A DNA stretch of 64,000 bases from Sweltsa coloradensis (Eukaryota > Arthropoda > Insecta > Plecoptera > Chloroperlidae): contig JAMZAV010002032.1 of NCBI GenBank assembly GCA_024449915.1, forward strand, positions 55,792 through 119,791. The letters run 5' to 3'. The notes beneath the pieces are model-generated. The model was not told the DNA's origin and did not search any database. It saw nothing but the letters and a program-made list of their open reading frames with translations. Numbering within the stretch: the stretch's first letter is position 1; every line of letters begins with the position of its first letter. The position numbers and the translations under genes were made by a program. Positions 9,178-20,279 of this stretch are shown here, piece after piece.

Positions 9178-10542
9178 TTGGATGAGCGTAGCGAGCGAAG
9201 CGAAAACTTCAATTTCACTGACCCCCCAAAAAATTTAACTCCAATGTTTTTTTTGTTTTTTTTCTGTATTTTTGTCTGTTTGTTAGCAGGATTCCGGGCA
9301 AACGGCATAAGCGATCTTGATGAAAATCGAGGGGACCTTCGTTTTCTCTGAACTTAGAGGTGTATTGTTTTTGGGTACAATCGAAGAAATATTTCTCATG
9401 AATATCGTACTTTTACGATTTTTTTCGTTTTTTAGTGCGATATTTTCGTCACATTTGGGCCGATTCTGACCAAACGGGAGGGGCTACAACGTTCATATTT
9501 CACATGGACATTAAGATTATAGTGATGTAGTACCGTATGAAAGAAAAAGTTGAAAAAGTTAGTCAGAATCCACAGAAATTAAGGTTTTACTATGAGTTTT
9601 TTTAGGTTTTATAGGACCAATTAACAAGTTACACTAGGAAAACGCTTAAGTCCCGCCGCGTTGTTGGATGAGCGTAATTGGTGCATTGAGCTGCCATGTG
9701 TTATGCGGATTTTCTGTTGTTCTGTGAAAAAAATCATTACTAAGTTGGAAGATATGTGTAAATTAAAGTAAAGTAAATAAAAAATTAAAAAAAATTAACT
9801 TAAATTTTAATTTTTTTATTAATCGTAATTTAAAAAAAGGAAAAAATCGTAATATTGAAATTTTCATAAGAAATAATTATTCGATTGCGCACAAATTTTA
9901 CACGAATATATTAATTCATAAAATTAAGGTTATGTAAAAAAATCATTACAATCGGATAAAGAATGTAGGTGTTATAAGCTGGAGAAATTTTAAAAATTGA
10001 AAAAAAGTCGTAAAATTGCGATTTTTGTAAAAAGTAGTTTTTTGATAACGCTCAAATTTCACATGAATATATCAATTCATGAAATTAAGATTCTATGAAA
10101 AAATCATTACAATCGGACAAAGCATGTAGGTGTTGTTAGTCGAAGAAATTTTTAAAAAATTGAAAAAAATCGTAAAATTGCGATTTTCATGAGAAATAAT
10201 TTTTCGATTGTGCTCAAAAACGTGGCAGTTCTAAGTTCAGAGATTTCGAAGACCTCCATAAATTTCATCGCAATCGGAGTATCGGTTTAGCCGGAATCGT
10301 GCTAACAAACAGACAAAAATACAAAAAAAAAGAAAAAAAAAACATTCCGGATTTTTTTCTCCAGTGTAGTAAAATGGAATCTTCGCTTCGCTCGCTACGC
10401 TCATCCAAATAGAAACTTGACAACAATCACCTACAATGCATTCAAAAAGCACTTGCAAAGGAAAAGTGCAAACAAACGCAAAAAACCCAAAAAAAAAAAA
10501 CGCTCATCCATCAACGCGGCGGGACTTTAGCGTTTTCCTAGT
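9178..10542 (+). mobile_element. Helentron-like element D-beta, interrupted by D-alpha
   Basis: The 5' end TTGGATGAGCGTAGCGAGCG is at 9178 and the 3' end, CGCTCATCCATCAACGCGGC to TTTTCCTAGT, is at 10542. The element's own sequence is 9178-9632 plus 10411-10542 (about 590 bases). The intact order is visible at 18100-18242, where AACAAGTAACAATAGAAACT is uninterrupted. The gap is filled by another member of the same family in opposite orientation (9633-10412). ATIR: TTGGATGAGCG at the 5' end, CGCTCATCCA about 30 bases before the 3' end. Confidence 0.75.
9633..10412 (-). mobile_element. Helentron-like element, subfamily D-alpha
   Basis: Minus-strand copy: 3' end ACTAGGAAAACGCTTAAGTC at 9633, subterminal GTTGTTGGATGAGCG, and 5' end GCTACGCTCATCC at 10412. 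Internal tandem repeats of about 162 bases are marked by ATTACAATCGGA(T/C)AAAG at 9945 and 10107. The 5' part contains the phrases AGTTCTAAGTTCAGAGATTT, ATCGCAATCGGAGTATCGGT and GTGCTAACAAACAGAC. Non-coding. Confidence 0.8.
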
Positions 10543-10939
10543 TTTATTCAATAGCATATTTTTTTGTTTAAACTTTTAAACAATGGAAACGTGAACGATA
10601 GGAAAATTTAAATAAGAGCTGAAAGCACATGGCGCCATTGAAGTCTAAACCTGGGGCCTAGCACTGTTATTGAGATTAGACCTAGGCCTACTTGGAATAA
10701 GGCTTTACTAAGGACTAGGGCCTAGGCTATTCTTCAGCATTAGATGTAGACCTAGGCATATCAATATCATGGTATTATAAATTAGCAAGTATAGGCCTAG
10801 GCCCTACTTGCATACGCCTCAGCAAAGCCTAGAGCTTAGTCCTTGCCAGTGTTGATTTGTTGACATGAGAGAGGTAACGTAGGCAGGAGGCCGAATAAAG
10901 ACACAATTGTCAGTATATTATGTGTGATTGTATTTATTT
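10543..10939. other. Unassigned spacer rich in TAGGCCTA
   Basis: No gene or family recognised. It holds several TAGGCCTAGG-type palindromic words between 10670 and 10810, the densest cluster of this word in the window. Confidence 0.4.
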
Positions 10940-11888
10940 GTTGGATGAGCGTAGCGAGCGTAGCGAGCGAAGCGAAGATTCCATTTCACTACACTGGAGA
11001 AAAAAATCCGGAATGTTTTTTTTTTTTTTTTTTTTTCTTTTTTTTGTATTTTTGTCTGTTTGTTAGCACGATTTCGGCTAAACCGATACTCCGATTGCGA
11101 TGAAATTTTATGGAGGTCTTCGAAATCTCTGAACTTAGAACTGCCACGTTTTTGAGCACAATCGAAAAATTATTTCTCATGAAAATCCAATTTTACGATT
11201 TTTTTTCAATTTTTTTAAAATTTCTTCGACTTACAACACCTACATGCTTTATCCGATTGTAATGATTTTTTACAGAACCTTAATTTCATTAATTGATATA
11301 TTCATGTGAAATTTGAGCTTTATAAAAAACTATTTTTACGAAAATCGCAATTTTACGACTTTTTTCAATTTTTAAAATTTCTCCAGCTTATAACACCTAC
11401 ATTCTTTATCCGATTGTAATGATTTTTTTACATAACCTTAATTTTATGAATTAATATATTCGTGTAAAATTTGTGCGCAATCGAATAATTATTTCTTATG
11501 AAAATTTCAATATTACGATTTTTTTCCTTTTTAAAAATTACGATTAATTAAAAAAAAAATTAAGTTTATTTTTTATTTAATTAAATTAAATTTTAAAAAT
11601 ATCTTCCAACTTATGGCGTTTTCCATTGGCCGCACTCAGGTCGCACTAGTGCGCCCTAGTGCGCACTGGATTACCACATGTTTTTTCATTTGTTCAGTTT
11701 TGTAATGTTATTCAAGTGGAGGTTGACAACAATGACATATCTGCACTCGCCGAGTGCATGCCAATGGAAAACGCCATTAGTAATGATTTTTTTCACAAAG
11801 CAACAGAAAATCCGCATAACACATGACAGCTCAATGCACCAATTACGCTCATCCAACAACGAGGCGGGACTTAAACGTTTTTCCTAGT
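10940..11888 (+). mobile_element. Helentron-like element D-alpha
   Basis: Full-length plus-strand copy: 5' TTGGATGAGCGTAGCGAGCG at 10940, 3' CGCTCATCCAACAACGAGGC to TTTTTCCTAGT at 11888. About 160-base internal repeats are marked by CACCTACATGCTTTATCC and CACCTACATTCTTTATCC (near 11236 and 11393). A piece of about 120 bases at 11613-11775, with GCGTTTTCCATTGGCCGCAC and GTGCATGCCAATGGAAAACG as an inverted pair, is a further small foldback inserted near its 3' end. The next element starts with no spacer. Confidence 0.8.
11613..11775. repeat. Small foldback inside the D-alpha element
   Basis: TGGCGTTTTCCATTGGC at 11613 pairs with GCCAATGGAAAACGCCA ending near 11775. The 130-base middle has CGCACTAGTGCGCCCTAGTG. 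Ends and size suggest a MITE-like insertion; no target duplication is certain. Confidence 0.6.
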
Positions 11889-12284
11889 TGGATGAGCGTA
11901 GCGAGCGTAGCGAGCGAAGCGAAGATTCCATTTCACTACACTGGAGAAAAAAATCCGGATGTTTTTTTTTTTTTTTTTTTCTTTCTTTCTGTATTTCGGT
12001 GTGTTTGTTAACACGATTCCGGCTAAACCGATACTCCGATTGCAATGAAATTTATGAAAACCCTCGAAATCTCTGAACTTAGAACTGCCACGTTTTTGAG
12101 CGCAATCGGGAATTTTTTTTCACATAAAAAACGCAATTTTACGATTTTTTTCGATTTTTAAAAAATTTCTTCGACTTATAACACCTACATGCTTTATTCG
12201 ATTGTAATGATTTTTTCACAGAACCTTAATTTTATGAATTAATATTCGTGTAAAATTTGAGTGCAATCAAAAAATTATTTCTCA
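11888..12284 (+). mobile_element. Helentron-like element D-alpha, 5' part
   Basis: Starts TTGGATGAGCGTAGCGAGCG immediately after the CCTAG end of the previous copy. It runs through one 160-base unit, then breaks off at 12284 where another copy begins with its own 5' end. The 3' half is missing, so it is either truncated or completed by the shared 3' part of the next element. Confidence 0.7.
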
Positions 12285-13068
12285 TTGGATGAGCGAAGCG
12301 AAGATTCCATTTCACTACACTGGAGAAAAAAATCCGGAATGTTTTTTTTTTTTTTTTTTTCTTTCTTTCTGTATTTTTGTGTGTTTGTTAACACGATTCC
12401 GGCTAAACCGATACTCCGATTGCAATGAAATTTTATGGAGACCTTCAAAATCTCTGAACTTAGAACTGCCACGTTTTTGAGCGCAATCGAGAAATTTTTT
12501 TCACATAAAAAACTGCAATTTTACGATTTTTTTTTTCGATTTTTAAAAAAGTTCTTCGACTTATAACACCTACATGCTTTATTCGATTGTAATGATTTTT
12601 TCACAGAACCTTAATTTTATGAATTAAGATATTCGTGTGAAATTTGAGCGTAATCGAAAAATTATTTCTCATGAAAATCAAAATTTTATGTTTTTTCTTC
12701 TTTTTAAAAACAATTCTTTGACTTATAACACCTACATGCTTTATCCTATTGTTATGATTTTTTTTGCAGAACCCTAATTTCATGAATTAATATATTCGTG
12801 TTAAATTTGAGCGCAATCGAATAATTTATTTCTTATGAAAATTGCAATTTAAAAAAAATTAAAAACAATTAAGTTAATTATTTTATTTTATTTAATTTAA
12901 TTATAAAAATTAAGTTAATTTTTTATATAATTTAATTTAATTTAAAAAAATCTTCGACTTAGTAATGATTTTTTCACAGAACAACAGAAAATCCGCGTAA
13001 CACATGGCATCTCAATGCACCATATACGCTCATCCAACAACGCGGCGGGACTTAAGCGTTTTCCTAGT
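12285..13068 (+). mobile_element. Helentron-like element D-alpha
   Basis: Full-length plus-strand copy with 5' TTGGATGAGCGAAGCG at 12285 and 3' end TAAGCGTTTTCCTAGT at 13068. Internal units are about 159 bases apart (CACCTACATGCTTTATTC near 12571, CACCTACATGCTTTATCC near 12730). The 3' end contains ACGCTCATCCAACAACGCGG, the inverted copy of its 5' end. Confidence 0.8.
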
Positions 13069-13329
13069 AGTAATAAACACGACAGTATGACCTCCTCTCT
13101 CCTTACACGAATACACACAGCAATTGGGCATTTTGCTTTCAACATAAAACTATGCAAACTGACAGTAAAAACAGTAGGCTTCTGACAGCTATGAGCAGCC
13201 ATGACACCCGCAAGTTGGGCTATCACCGCCGTCTACACTCTACATCCGCCTTTACAGGCATCCAGACGGCGGTGGGGGGTTAGTACAATAGCGCAGCGTG
13301 GTGAGTAAAAGTCGCAGTCAACAAGCTAA
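13069..13329. other. Spacer between D elements
   Basis: No gene. The right part (GGGGGGTTAGTACAATAGCG to CAAGCTAATTGG, 13276-13331) is a diverged inverse of 8905-8970. The same pre-existing repeat was therefore apparently present at both element borders. Confidence 0.4.
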
Positions 13330-14075
13330 TTGGATGTGAGTGAGCGAAGCGAAGATTCCATTTCACTACACTGGAGAAAAAAATCCGGAATGATTTTTTT
13401 TTGTATTTTTGTGTGTTTGTTAACACGATTCCGGCTAAACCGATACTCCAATTACGATGAAATTTTATGGAGGCCTTCGAAATCTCTGAACTTAGAACTG
13501 CCACGTTTTTAGCGCAATCGGGAATTTTTTCTTATGATAAACGAAATTTTAAGATTTTTTTCCAATTTAAAAATTTCTTTAACTTATAACAAACACCTAC
13601 ATGCTTTATCGGATTGTATTGATTTTTTCATAAAACCTTAATTTTATGAATTTATATATTCGTTGGAAATTTGAGCGTAATCAAAAAATTATTTCTCGTG
13701 AAAATCGAAATTTTTACGGGTTTTTCTTTTTTAAATCAAATTCTTTGATTTATAACACCTACATGCTTTATCCTATTGTAATGATTTTTTCACAGAACCT
13801 TAATTTAATGAATTAATATACTCGTGTTAAATTTAAGCGCAATCGAATAAGTATTTCTTATGAAAATTGCAATTTACGATTTTTTCTTTTTAAAAAATTA
13901 CGATTAATTAAAAAAATTATGTTAATTATTTATTTCATTTAATTTAATTAAAAAAAATCTTCGACTAAGTAATGATTTTTTCACAGAACAACAGAAAATT
14001 CGCGTAACACATGGCAGCTCAATGCTTCAATTACGCTCATCCAACAACGCGGCGGGACTTAAGCGTTTTCCTAGT
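13330..14075 (+). mobile_element. Helentron-like element D-alpha
   Basis: Full-length copy. 5' TTGGATGTGAGTGAGCGAAG at 13330 has a small insertion in the ATIR; the 3' end is CCTAGT at 14075 with the standard AACGCGGCGGGACTTAAGCG hairpin. Two internal units lie about 160 bases apart (near 13595 and 13757). Confidence 0.8.
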
Positions 14076-14093
14076 AAAAATTACTAACATTTT

Positions 14094-14535
14094 TAGATGA
14101 GCGTAGCGAGCAAAGCGAAGATTCCATTCTACTACACTGGAGAAAAAAATCCGGAATGTTTTTTTGTGTGTTTGTTAACACGATTCCGGCTAAACCGATA
14201 CTCCGATTGCGATGAAATTTTCTGATAGCCTTCGAAATTTCTGAACTTAGAACTGTCACGTTTTTGAGCGCAATCGAAAAGTTATTTCTCATGAAAATCG
14301 CAATTTTACGATATTTTCGATTAAAAAAAATAGGCTTATAACATCTACATTTTTTATCCTATCCTAATGATTTTTTCACAGAACCTAAATTTTATGAATT
14401 AATATATTCGTGTGAAATTTGAGCGCAATCGAAAAATTAGTTCTCATGAAAATCGCAATTTTACGCTTTTTTGTTTTTAACAAATTACGCTCATCCAACA
14501 ACGCGCCTGAAAAAGCGTTTGCGAAGCTTCCTAGT
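14094..14535 (+). mobile_element. Helentron-like element D-alpha, short variant
   Basis: 5' end GATGAGCGTAGCGAGCAAAG at 14094 and a variant 3' end AACGCGCCTGAAAAAGCGTT to CGAAGCTTCCTAGT at 14535. The same alternative terminus occurs at 8110-8150. Only about one internal unit remains, which makes the element about 440 bases. Confidence 0.75.
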
Positions 14536-15824
14536 ATTCGAACTGCAGAGCTGACAAAAATTACTAAGCCTATCTATACCATACTGAACTGAGGAGCTTA
14601 TGCTCTGTTACCGCGATTCTTTATACACGGTTTCAATGAAACCTCCAATCACAGCATTCAAATAGGTTATTTAATTAAAGCTAATATTAAATTAACAATA
14701 ATCTACTAAACAATGTTATATTGGATCTTAAATGAGCTCTCACATAATAAACACAGCATTTATGACAGTGATTCATGATTTTCAACACGATAACAGAAGG
14801 TCATGATTTCATTGATTTTTTATATTTGGTTTTTAGACCATATGTCTTATTTTTAAACTTCCATCATATTTAAGGTGAAAGTATATGTTAATCTTTTGAT
14901 GCAAATATGAAAATAATTCAAATACAAAACCGTTATCTTTTTTACAAAGACAATATTTGTCTTTCTGCTTAAAACAACAGAGCAAAAACAGTTTTAGAAA
15001 CGCGCTCATGTTTAAAATAAACATTATTTCAATTGATTGGCTTCAGAAGACTAAGAGTCGATTATGCCTGTAGATTAAATGCTACTAAGATGAACAAAGA
15101 GATTTAAAATCAGCAGAATCAATCGCAATTGCTATACAGACCTAAATTAAATGTTATCATCAGTCAATTCTTGATCAACTGAACATGGCACTGTTCGCTC
15201 ATAGAGATAGATAGATATAGTACTTGATCTATCTTTATGGTTCGATAGCAGTGTGTAGTGTAGTGTTCACATTCATATTACAATAAAACAACATTGCCAA
15301 CTCGAAAGAAGACGAGAAATTCAAATTTACCGCGCTCGCCTACTGACGTCACCTAGCGTATAAATACTGAACTACAACTATTAAAACACATTAAAACGTA
15401 TACTTAAGTCATAAGTGCAATAAACAAATACCAAACGTCATAAACAGGTGCGTACAATATATTTGAATAATTTAAAGTTAATATACTTAACTGGCAAATC
15501 CCTAACAATCTGTATAGAGAGTAAACCGAGTTATAAAACAATTAAATTATTATATTAAATTATAAATATAAAAATAAATATAAAAAGTTATAAAATTAAC
15601 AATCAGCCAAGACTGTCAAATTATTCTTATTCAGAGAAACCACTCCAAATATAATATGTAACACAACTAAAAAAATCAACAATGAAATTAAATCTATTTG
15701 GCTGAATCATAAGTGCTCTGCACTGGGTGTCAGAAATAGTAAGGGGATGCGCTATTACAAACACGCATGCACCTCCCCCCGCCCCCACAAAGAAGTTAAG
15801 AGTCAAGCAGCTCTAAAAGCTCAT
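14536..15824. other. Unassigned AT-rich stretch
   Basis: No coding frame with convincing composition, no repeat family shared with the rest of the window, and no RNA gene recognised. Could be unique intergenic DNA or a single-copy old element. Confidence 0.4.
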
Positions 15825-16262
15825 CTAAAAAAATCAGTCCCAGTTTTTTGACCCGCTGTAAAATCTAAACTACACCAGCACTATCGACGGGACCTACGCA
15901 CTATCCAGCACTATCCGAGCACTATCGAATGCAAAATCAAAAATTTGAATTTTAAATGGGTGCAGCTGATCCCGTTTTTTGACCCGCTGTAAAATCTTAA
16001 CTATACCAGCACCATCGACGGGACCTACGGCACTATCCAGCACTATCCGAGTACTATCGAATACAATAATAAAAATTTCAAATTACGAAATGGGTGCGGC
16101 TCGCATTAAGTTGGCCGAACAATTTTCAAATTACAATATCACCGAAACGAAACCAGCACTATCAGCCGGGACTTGCGGCACTAGCCAGCACTATTCCGAG
16201 CACTAATCTAAGAGACAAAAAAACAAGTAAATTCGAAATGGGTGCGGCCAACTTAATGGACC
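15825..16262 (-). repeat. Family C repeat, inverted copy
   Basis: Same phrases as 6535-7222 on the other strand: CCAGCACTATCGACGGGACC, AGCACTATCCGAGCACTATC, TTTTTTGACCCGCTGTAAAA and AAATTCGAAATGGGTGCGGC. Three partial units. It runs directly into family D at 16263. Confidence 0.75.
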
Positions 16263-18242
16263 TAAAAAAGCGTAAAATTGCGATTTTCGTAAGAAATATT
16301 TTTTTGATTACGCTCAAATTTCACACGAATATATTAATTCATAAAATTAAGGTTCTGTGAAAATAACATTACAATCGGATAAAGCACGTAGGAGTTATAA
16401 GTCCGAAGAATTCTTTTTAAAGATTTTCATGAGAAATAATGTTTCGATTGCGCTCAAAAACGTGGCAGTTCTAAGTGAAGAGATTTCGAAGGCCTCCACA
16501 AAATTCCATCGCAATTGGAGTTTCGGTTTAGCCGGAATCGTGCTAACAGACACACAAAAATACAAACAGAAAAAAAACATCCCGGATTTTTTTCTCCAGT
16601 GTAGTTGGATGAGCGTAGCGAGCGTAGCGAGCGAAGCGAAGATTCCATTCTACTACACTGGAGAAAAAAATCCGGAATGTTTTTTTTATTTCTTTTTTTT
16701 TTGTATTTTTGTGTGTTTGTCACACGATTCCGGCTAAACCGATACTCCGATTGCGATCTAAGTAAAGAGATTTCGAAGGCCTCCACAAAATTCCATCGCA
16801 ATTGGAGTATCGGTTTATCCGGAATCGTGTTAACAGACACACAAAAATACAAACAGAAAAAAAACATCCCGGATTTTTTTCTCCAGTGTAGTTGGATGAG
16901 CGTAGCGAGCGAAGCGAGCGAAGCGAAGATTCCATTCTACTACACTGGAGAAAAAAAATCCGTAATGTTTTTTTTTCATTCTTTTTTTTGTATTTTTGTG
17001 TGTCTGTGAACACGATTCCGGCTAAACCGATACTCCGATTGCAATAAAATTTTATTGAGACCTTCGAAATCTCCAAACTTAGAACTGCACCGTAGGAAAA
17101 ATCGAACAAAAAATTATTTCTCTTGAAAATCGCAATTTTACGATTTTTTTTCGATTTTCTTTTTTGTTTTTGTTTGAATTTTTGTGTGTTTGTTAACACG
17201 TTTTCGGCTAAACCAATACTCCAATTGCAATGAAATTTTCTAAAGACCTTTGAAATCTTTAAACTAAGAACTGCCACCTTTTTGAGCGCAAACGAAAAAT
17301 TATTTCTCATGAAAACCGCAATTTTCCGATTTTTTTTCGATTTTCTTGTTTTTTCTGTTTGTATTTTTGTGTGTTTGTTAACACGATTCCGGCTAAACCA
17401 ATACTCCAATTGCGATAAAATTTTATGGAGACCTTCGAAATCTCTGAACTTAGAACTGCACCGTAAGAAAAATCGACCAAAAAATTATTTTTCTTGAAAA
17501 TCGCAATTTTGCGATTTTTTCGTTTTTCTTTTTTGTTTTTGTTTGTATTTTTGTGTGTTTGTTAACACGATTCCGGCTAAACCGATACTCCAATTGCAAT
17601 GAAATTTTCTGGAGACCTTTGAAATCTTTGAACTTAGAACTGCCACCTTTTTGAGCGCAATCGAAAAATTATTCCTCATGAAAATCGCAATTTTACGATT
17701 TTTTTTGTTTTTTTTGTTTTTTCTGTTTGTATTTTTGTGTGTTTGTTAACTCGATTCCAGCTAAACCAATACTCAGATTGTGATGAAATTTTCTGGAGAC
17801 CTTCGAAATCTTTGAACTTACACCTGCCACTTTTTTGGGTACAATCGAAGAAATATTTCTCATGAATATCGCACTTTTACGATTTTTTTAATTTTTAGTG
17901 CGATATTTTCGTGACATTTGGGCCGATTCTGACCAAACGGGTGCCCCACCCGGTTCATACAACGTACAACGTTCATATTTCACATGGACATTAAGGTAAT
18001 GGTGATGTATTGCTTTTTGAAAGAAAAAGATGAAAAAGTTAGCCAGAATCCATATAAATAAAGGTTTTATTATGAGGTTTTTTAAGTTTATAATAACAAT
18101 TAACAAGTAACAATAGAAACTTGACAACAATCACCCACAATGCATTCAAAAAGCACTTGCAAAGGAAAGGTGGTCCTACAAAAACTAAAACTTACAAAAA
18201 CGCTCATCCATAAACGCGGCGGGACTAAAGCGTTTTCCTAGT
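16263..18242. mobile_element. Composite of family D elements with tandem array
   Basis: 16265-16605 is a minus-strand D-alpha 5' half. At 16605 it meets head to head a plus-strand copy (TTGGATGAGCGTAGCGAGCG). A second head-to-head junction is at 16893. From 16893 the sequence runs as D-alpha, changes to D-beta after 17835, and reaches a D-beta 3' end CCTAGT at 18242. The internal part holds five direct repeats of about 185 bases (see the separate entry). Confidence 0.7.
16990..17835 (+). repeat. Five tandem repeats of about 185 bases
   Basis: Each unit starts around TTTTTGTGTGT and contains a CGATTCCGGCTAAACC-type phrase, AGACCTT(C/T)GAAATCT and TATTTCTCATGAAAATCGCA. Unit starts fall near 16996, 17182, 17370, 17552 and 17733. 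The units are a 5' segment of family D that has been amplified, different from the 160-base unit used in the other copies. Confidence 0.8.
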
Positions 18243-18275
18243 TAAATGGAATCTTCGCTTCGCTCATCCAAAAAT
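18243..18275 (-). mobile_element. Solo 5' end of family D
   Basis: AAATGGAATCTTCGCTTCGC followed by TCATCCAA is the 5' terminus of a minus-strand family D copy abutting the 3' end of the preceding element. Nothing else of that copy is present. Confidence 0.6.
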
Positions 18276-18466
18276 CGAGAATTGTTGAAAAATTAAAACA
18301 GTATTGACTATGTTACTTTTAACATGTGGTTTATTAACGCTTTTTAGGAGGATCGGACAACGGCAAACTTTCTGTGGCATGTATACGTATGTATGTTCTT
18401 ACCAATTGAGCTAATAAGCAGATAAACACATTTTTGATAAGCGTAGGTTCTATGTTCGATCATGCA

Positions 18467-19508
18467 CCAGGCGGGGCATAGTTTTACAATTGCTATCAAG
18501 ACAAGATAATCAAAAATATTTATAGTGCAGAATTGACTGCCTATTGGACTTCATACGAAATAAACTTGAAGAACTCAAAGAAATCTGCTCCACGCTTATC
18601 AACAATGTGTTTAAACTAGGAAAACGCTTAAGTCCCACCGCGTGTTGGATGAGCGTAATTGGTGCATTGAGCTGCATTGTGTTACGCGGATTTTCTGTTG
18701 TTCTGTGAAAAAATCATTACTTAGTCGAAGATTTTTTTTAATTAAATTAAATTAAATAAAAAATAACTTAATTTTTTTAATAAATCGTAATTTTTAAAAA
18801 AATCGTAAAATTGCAACTTTCATTAAAAATACTTATTCGATTGCGCTCAAATTTAACACGAGTATATTAATTCATTAAATTAAGGTTCTGTGAAAAAATC
18901 ATTACATTAGGATAAAGCATGTAGGTGTTATAAATCAAAGAATTTGATTTAAAAAAAGAAAAAACCCGTAAAATTTCGATTTTCACGAGAAATAATTTTT
19001 CGATTACGCTCAAATTTTACACGAATATCTTAATTCATAAAATTAAGGTTCTGTTAAAAAATCATTACAATTGAATAAAGCTATGTAAGTGTTACAAGTC
19101 GAAGAATGTTTTTTAAAAATCGAAAAAAATCGTAAAATTGCGTTTTTTATAAGAAAAAATTTTCCCGATTGCGCTCAAAAACGTGGCAGTTCTAAGTTCA
19201 GAGATTTCGAAGGCCTCCATAAAATTTCACCGCAATCGGAGTATCGGTTTAGCCGGAATCGTGTTAACAAACACACAAAAATACAAAAAAAAAAAAAAAA
19301 ACATTCCGGATTTTTTTCTCTAGTGTAGTGAAATGGAATCTTCGCTTCGCTCGCTTCGCTCGCTACGCTCATCCTATAATTTATTTTATTCTTTGAGTTC
19401 TTGAAGTTTATTTCGTATGAAGTCCAATAGGCAGTCAATTCTGCTCTATAAATATTTTTGATTACTTTGTCTTAAAAGCAATTGTAATACTATGCCCCGC
19501 CTGGTGCC
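18467..19508. repeat. Inverted duplication flanking a D-alpha element
   Basis: About 115 bases on each side (18467-18588 and 19393-19508) are inverted copies. Shared words are ATTGACTGCCTATTGGACTT, CATACGAAATAAACTTGAAG and ATGCCCCGCCTGGTGC in the right arm. The D-alpha element at 18615-19374 sits in the middle. The arms are not family D sequence. Confidence 0.75.
18615..19374 (-). mobile_element. Helentron-like element D-alpha
   Basis: Minus-strand copy with 3' end ACTAGGAAAACGCTTAAGTC at 18615 and 5' end CGCTACGCTCATCC at 19374. Internal units are about 160 bases apart (near 18903 and 19063). It includes the standard GTGTTACGCGGATTTTCTGT near the 3' end. Confidence 0.8.
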
Positions 19509-20279
19509 TGCTCGAGCCAGAACCTTCGGCTTACATGACCGATGCTCCTTCTCATTCAGATACCGGAGCCTTTGACAAACATTTACAAATTTAAAATTCA
19601 TTTTTGTGTAAACATAACTAAAAAAGTGATTAAACACAAATTATACTTATTTGTCCCAGTCAAATGTTCGAGTATTTGTCTATTGTTAACAAAGAAATTA
19701 TTATAATTGAGGCTATGCAGTCGGACTGTATCAGATCCTGATTTGATAATAGGAGAAAAGCGTGGCACAAGTCTCCACCATGCACCAACCTGCATTGTAC
19801 CCCTTGTATTGATGAATGATCTCCCGCTGGTCGGGAAGGGCGAACGGATTGCTGCCTATACCTCTCAGGGGTTCTTCGCATTTCAAAGATACAGCATGCA
19901 ACACCTCCAACAAGATGATACAAATTTGCACTAGGGGAATATTCTTCTCTAATCCAACGCAGATTAATTTTTCTGGGGCTATTATTAGAGAGCTCGCCAT
20001 GTCTTCAGTTTTAGTTTGCGAAGTATGACATTATCCCCAATAACAGGTATTGCAGTATTTGTATTTCACATATCTGATCATACTACAGCTAGACATCCAG
20101 GAAACTAATTCCCGGCTCATATAAACCAAGAAATAAATTCGTGACATAAACAATACTACTTACTAAATACAAATTATAAAAAGTAAGAACGGTATTTGTA
20201 ACTACATACAGTGTTAATAAGCATGTAATTCTTGGCTTTCTTACTTATGGATATTATGGACGTGAATGGTATATATTTG
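19509..20279. other. Unassigned stretch, partly open in several frames
   Basis: 19660-20030 is open for 70-90 codons in four frames (two per strand) and is less AT-rich than its surroundings, which may mark decayed coding DNA. The best-looking minus reading contains CEEPLRGIGSNPFALPDQRE, but no family is recognised. The rest is ordinary AT-rich DNA. Confidence 0.35.

Noticed and set aside
10237..19330. Many short open frames with similar peptides such as RFRLNRYSDC and FHRNRSIGLAGIV
   Set aside because: They are frame readings of the family D repeat on both strands. They vary in frame and length between copies and have no starts, stops or codon bias in common.
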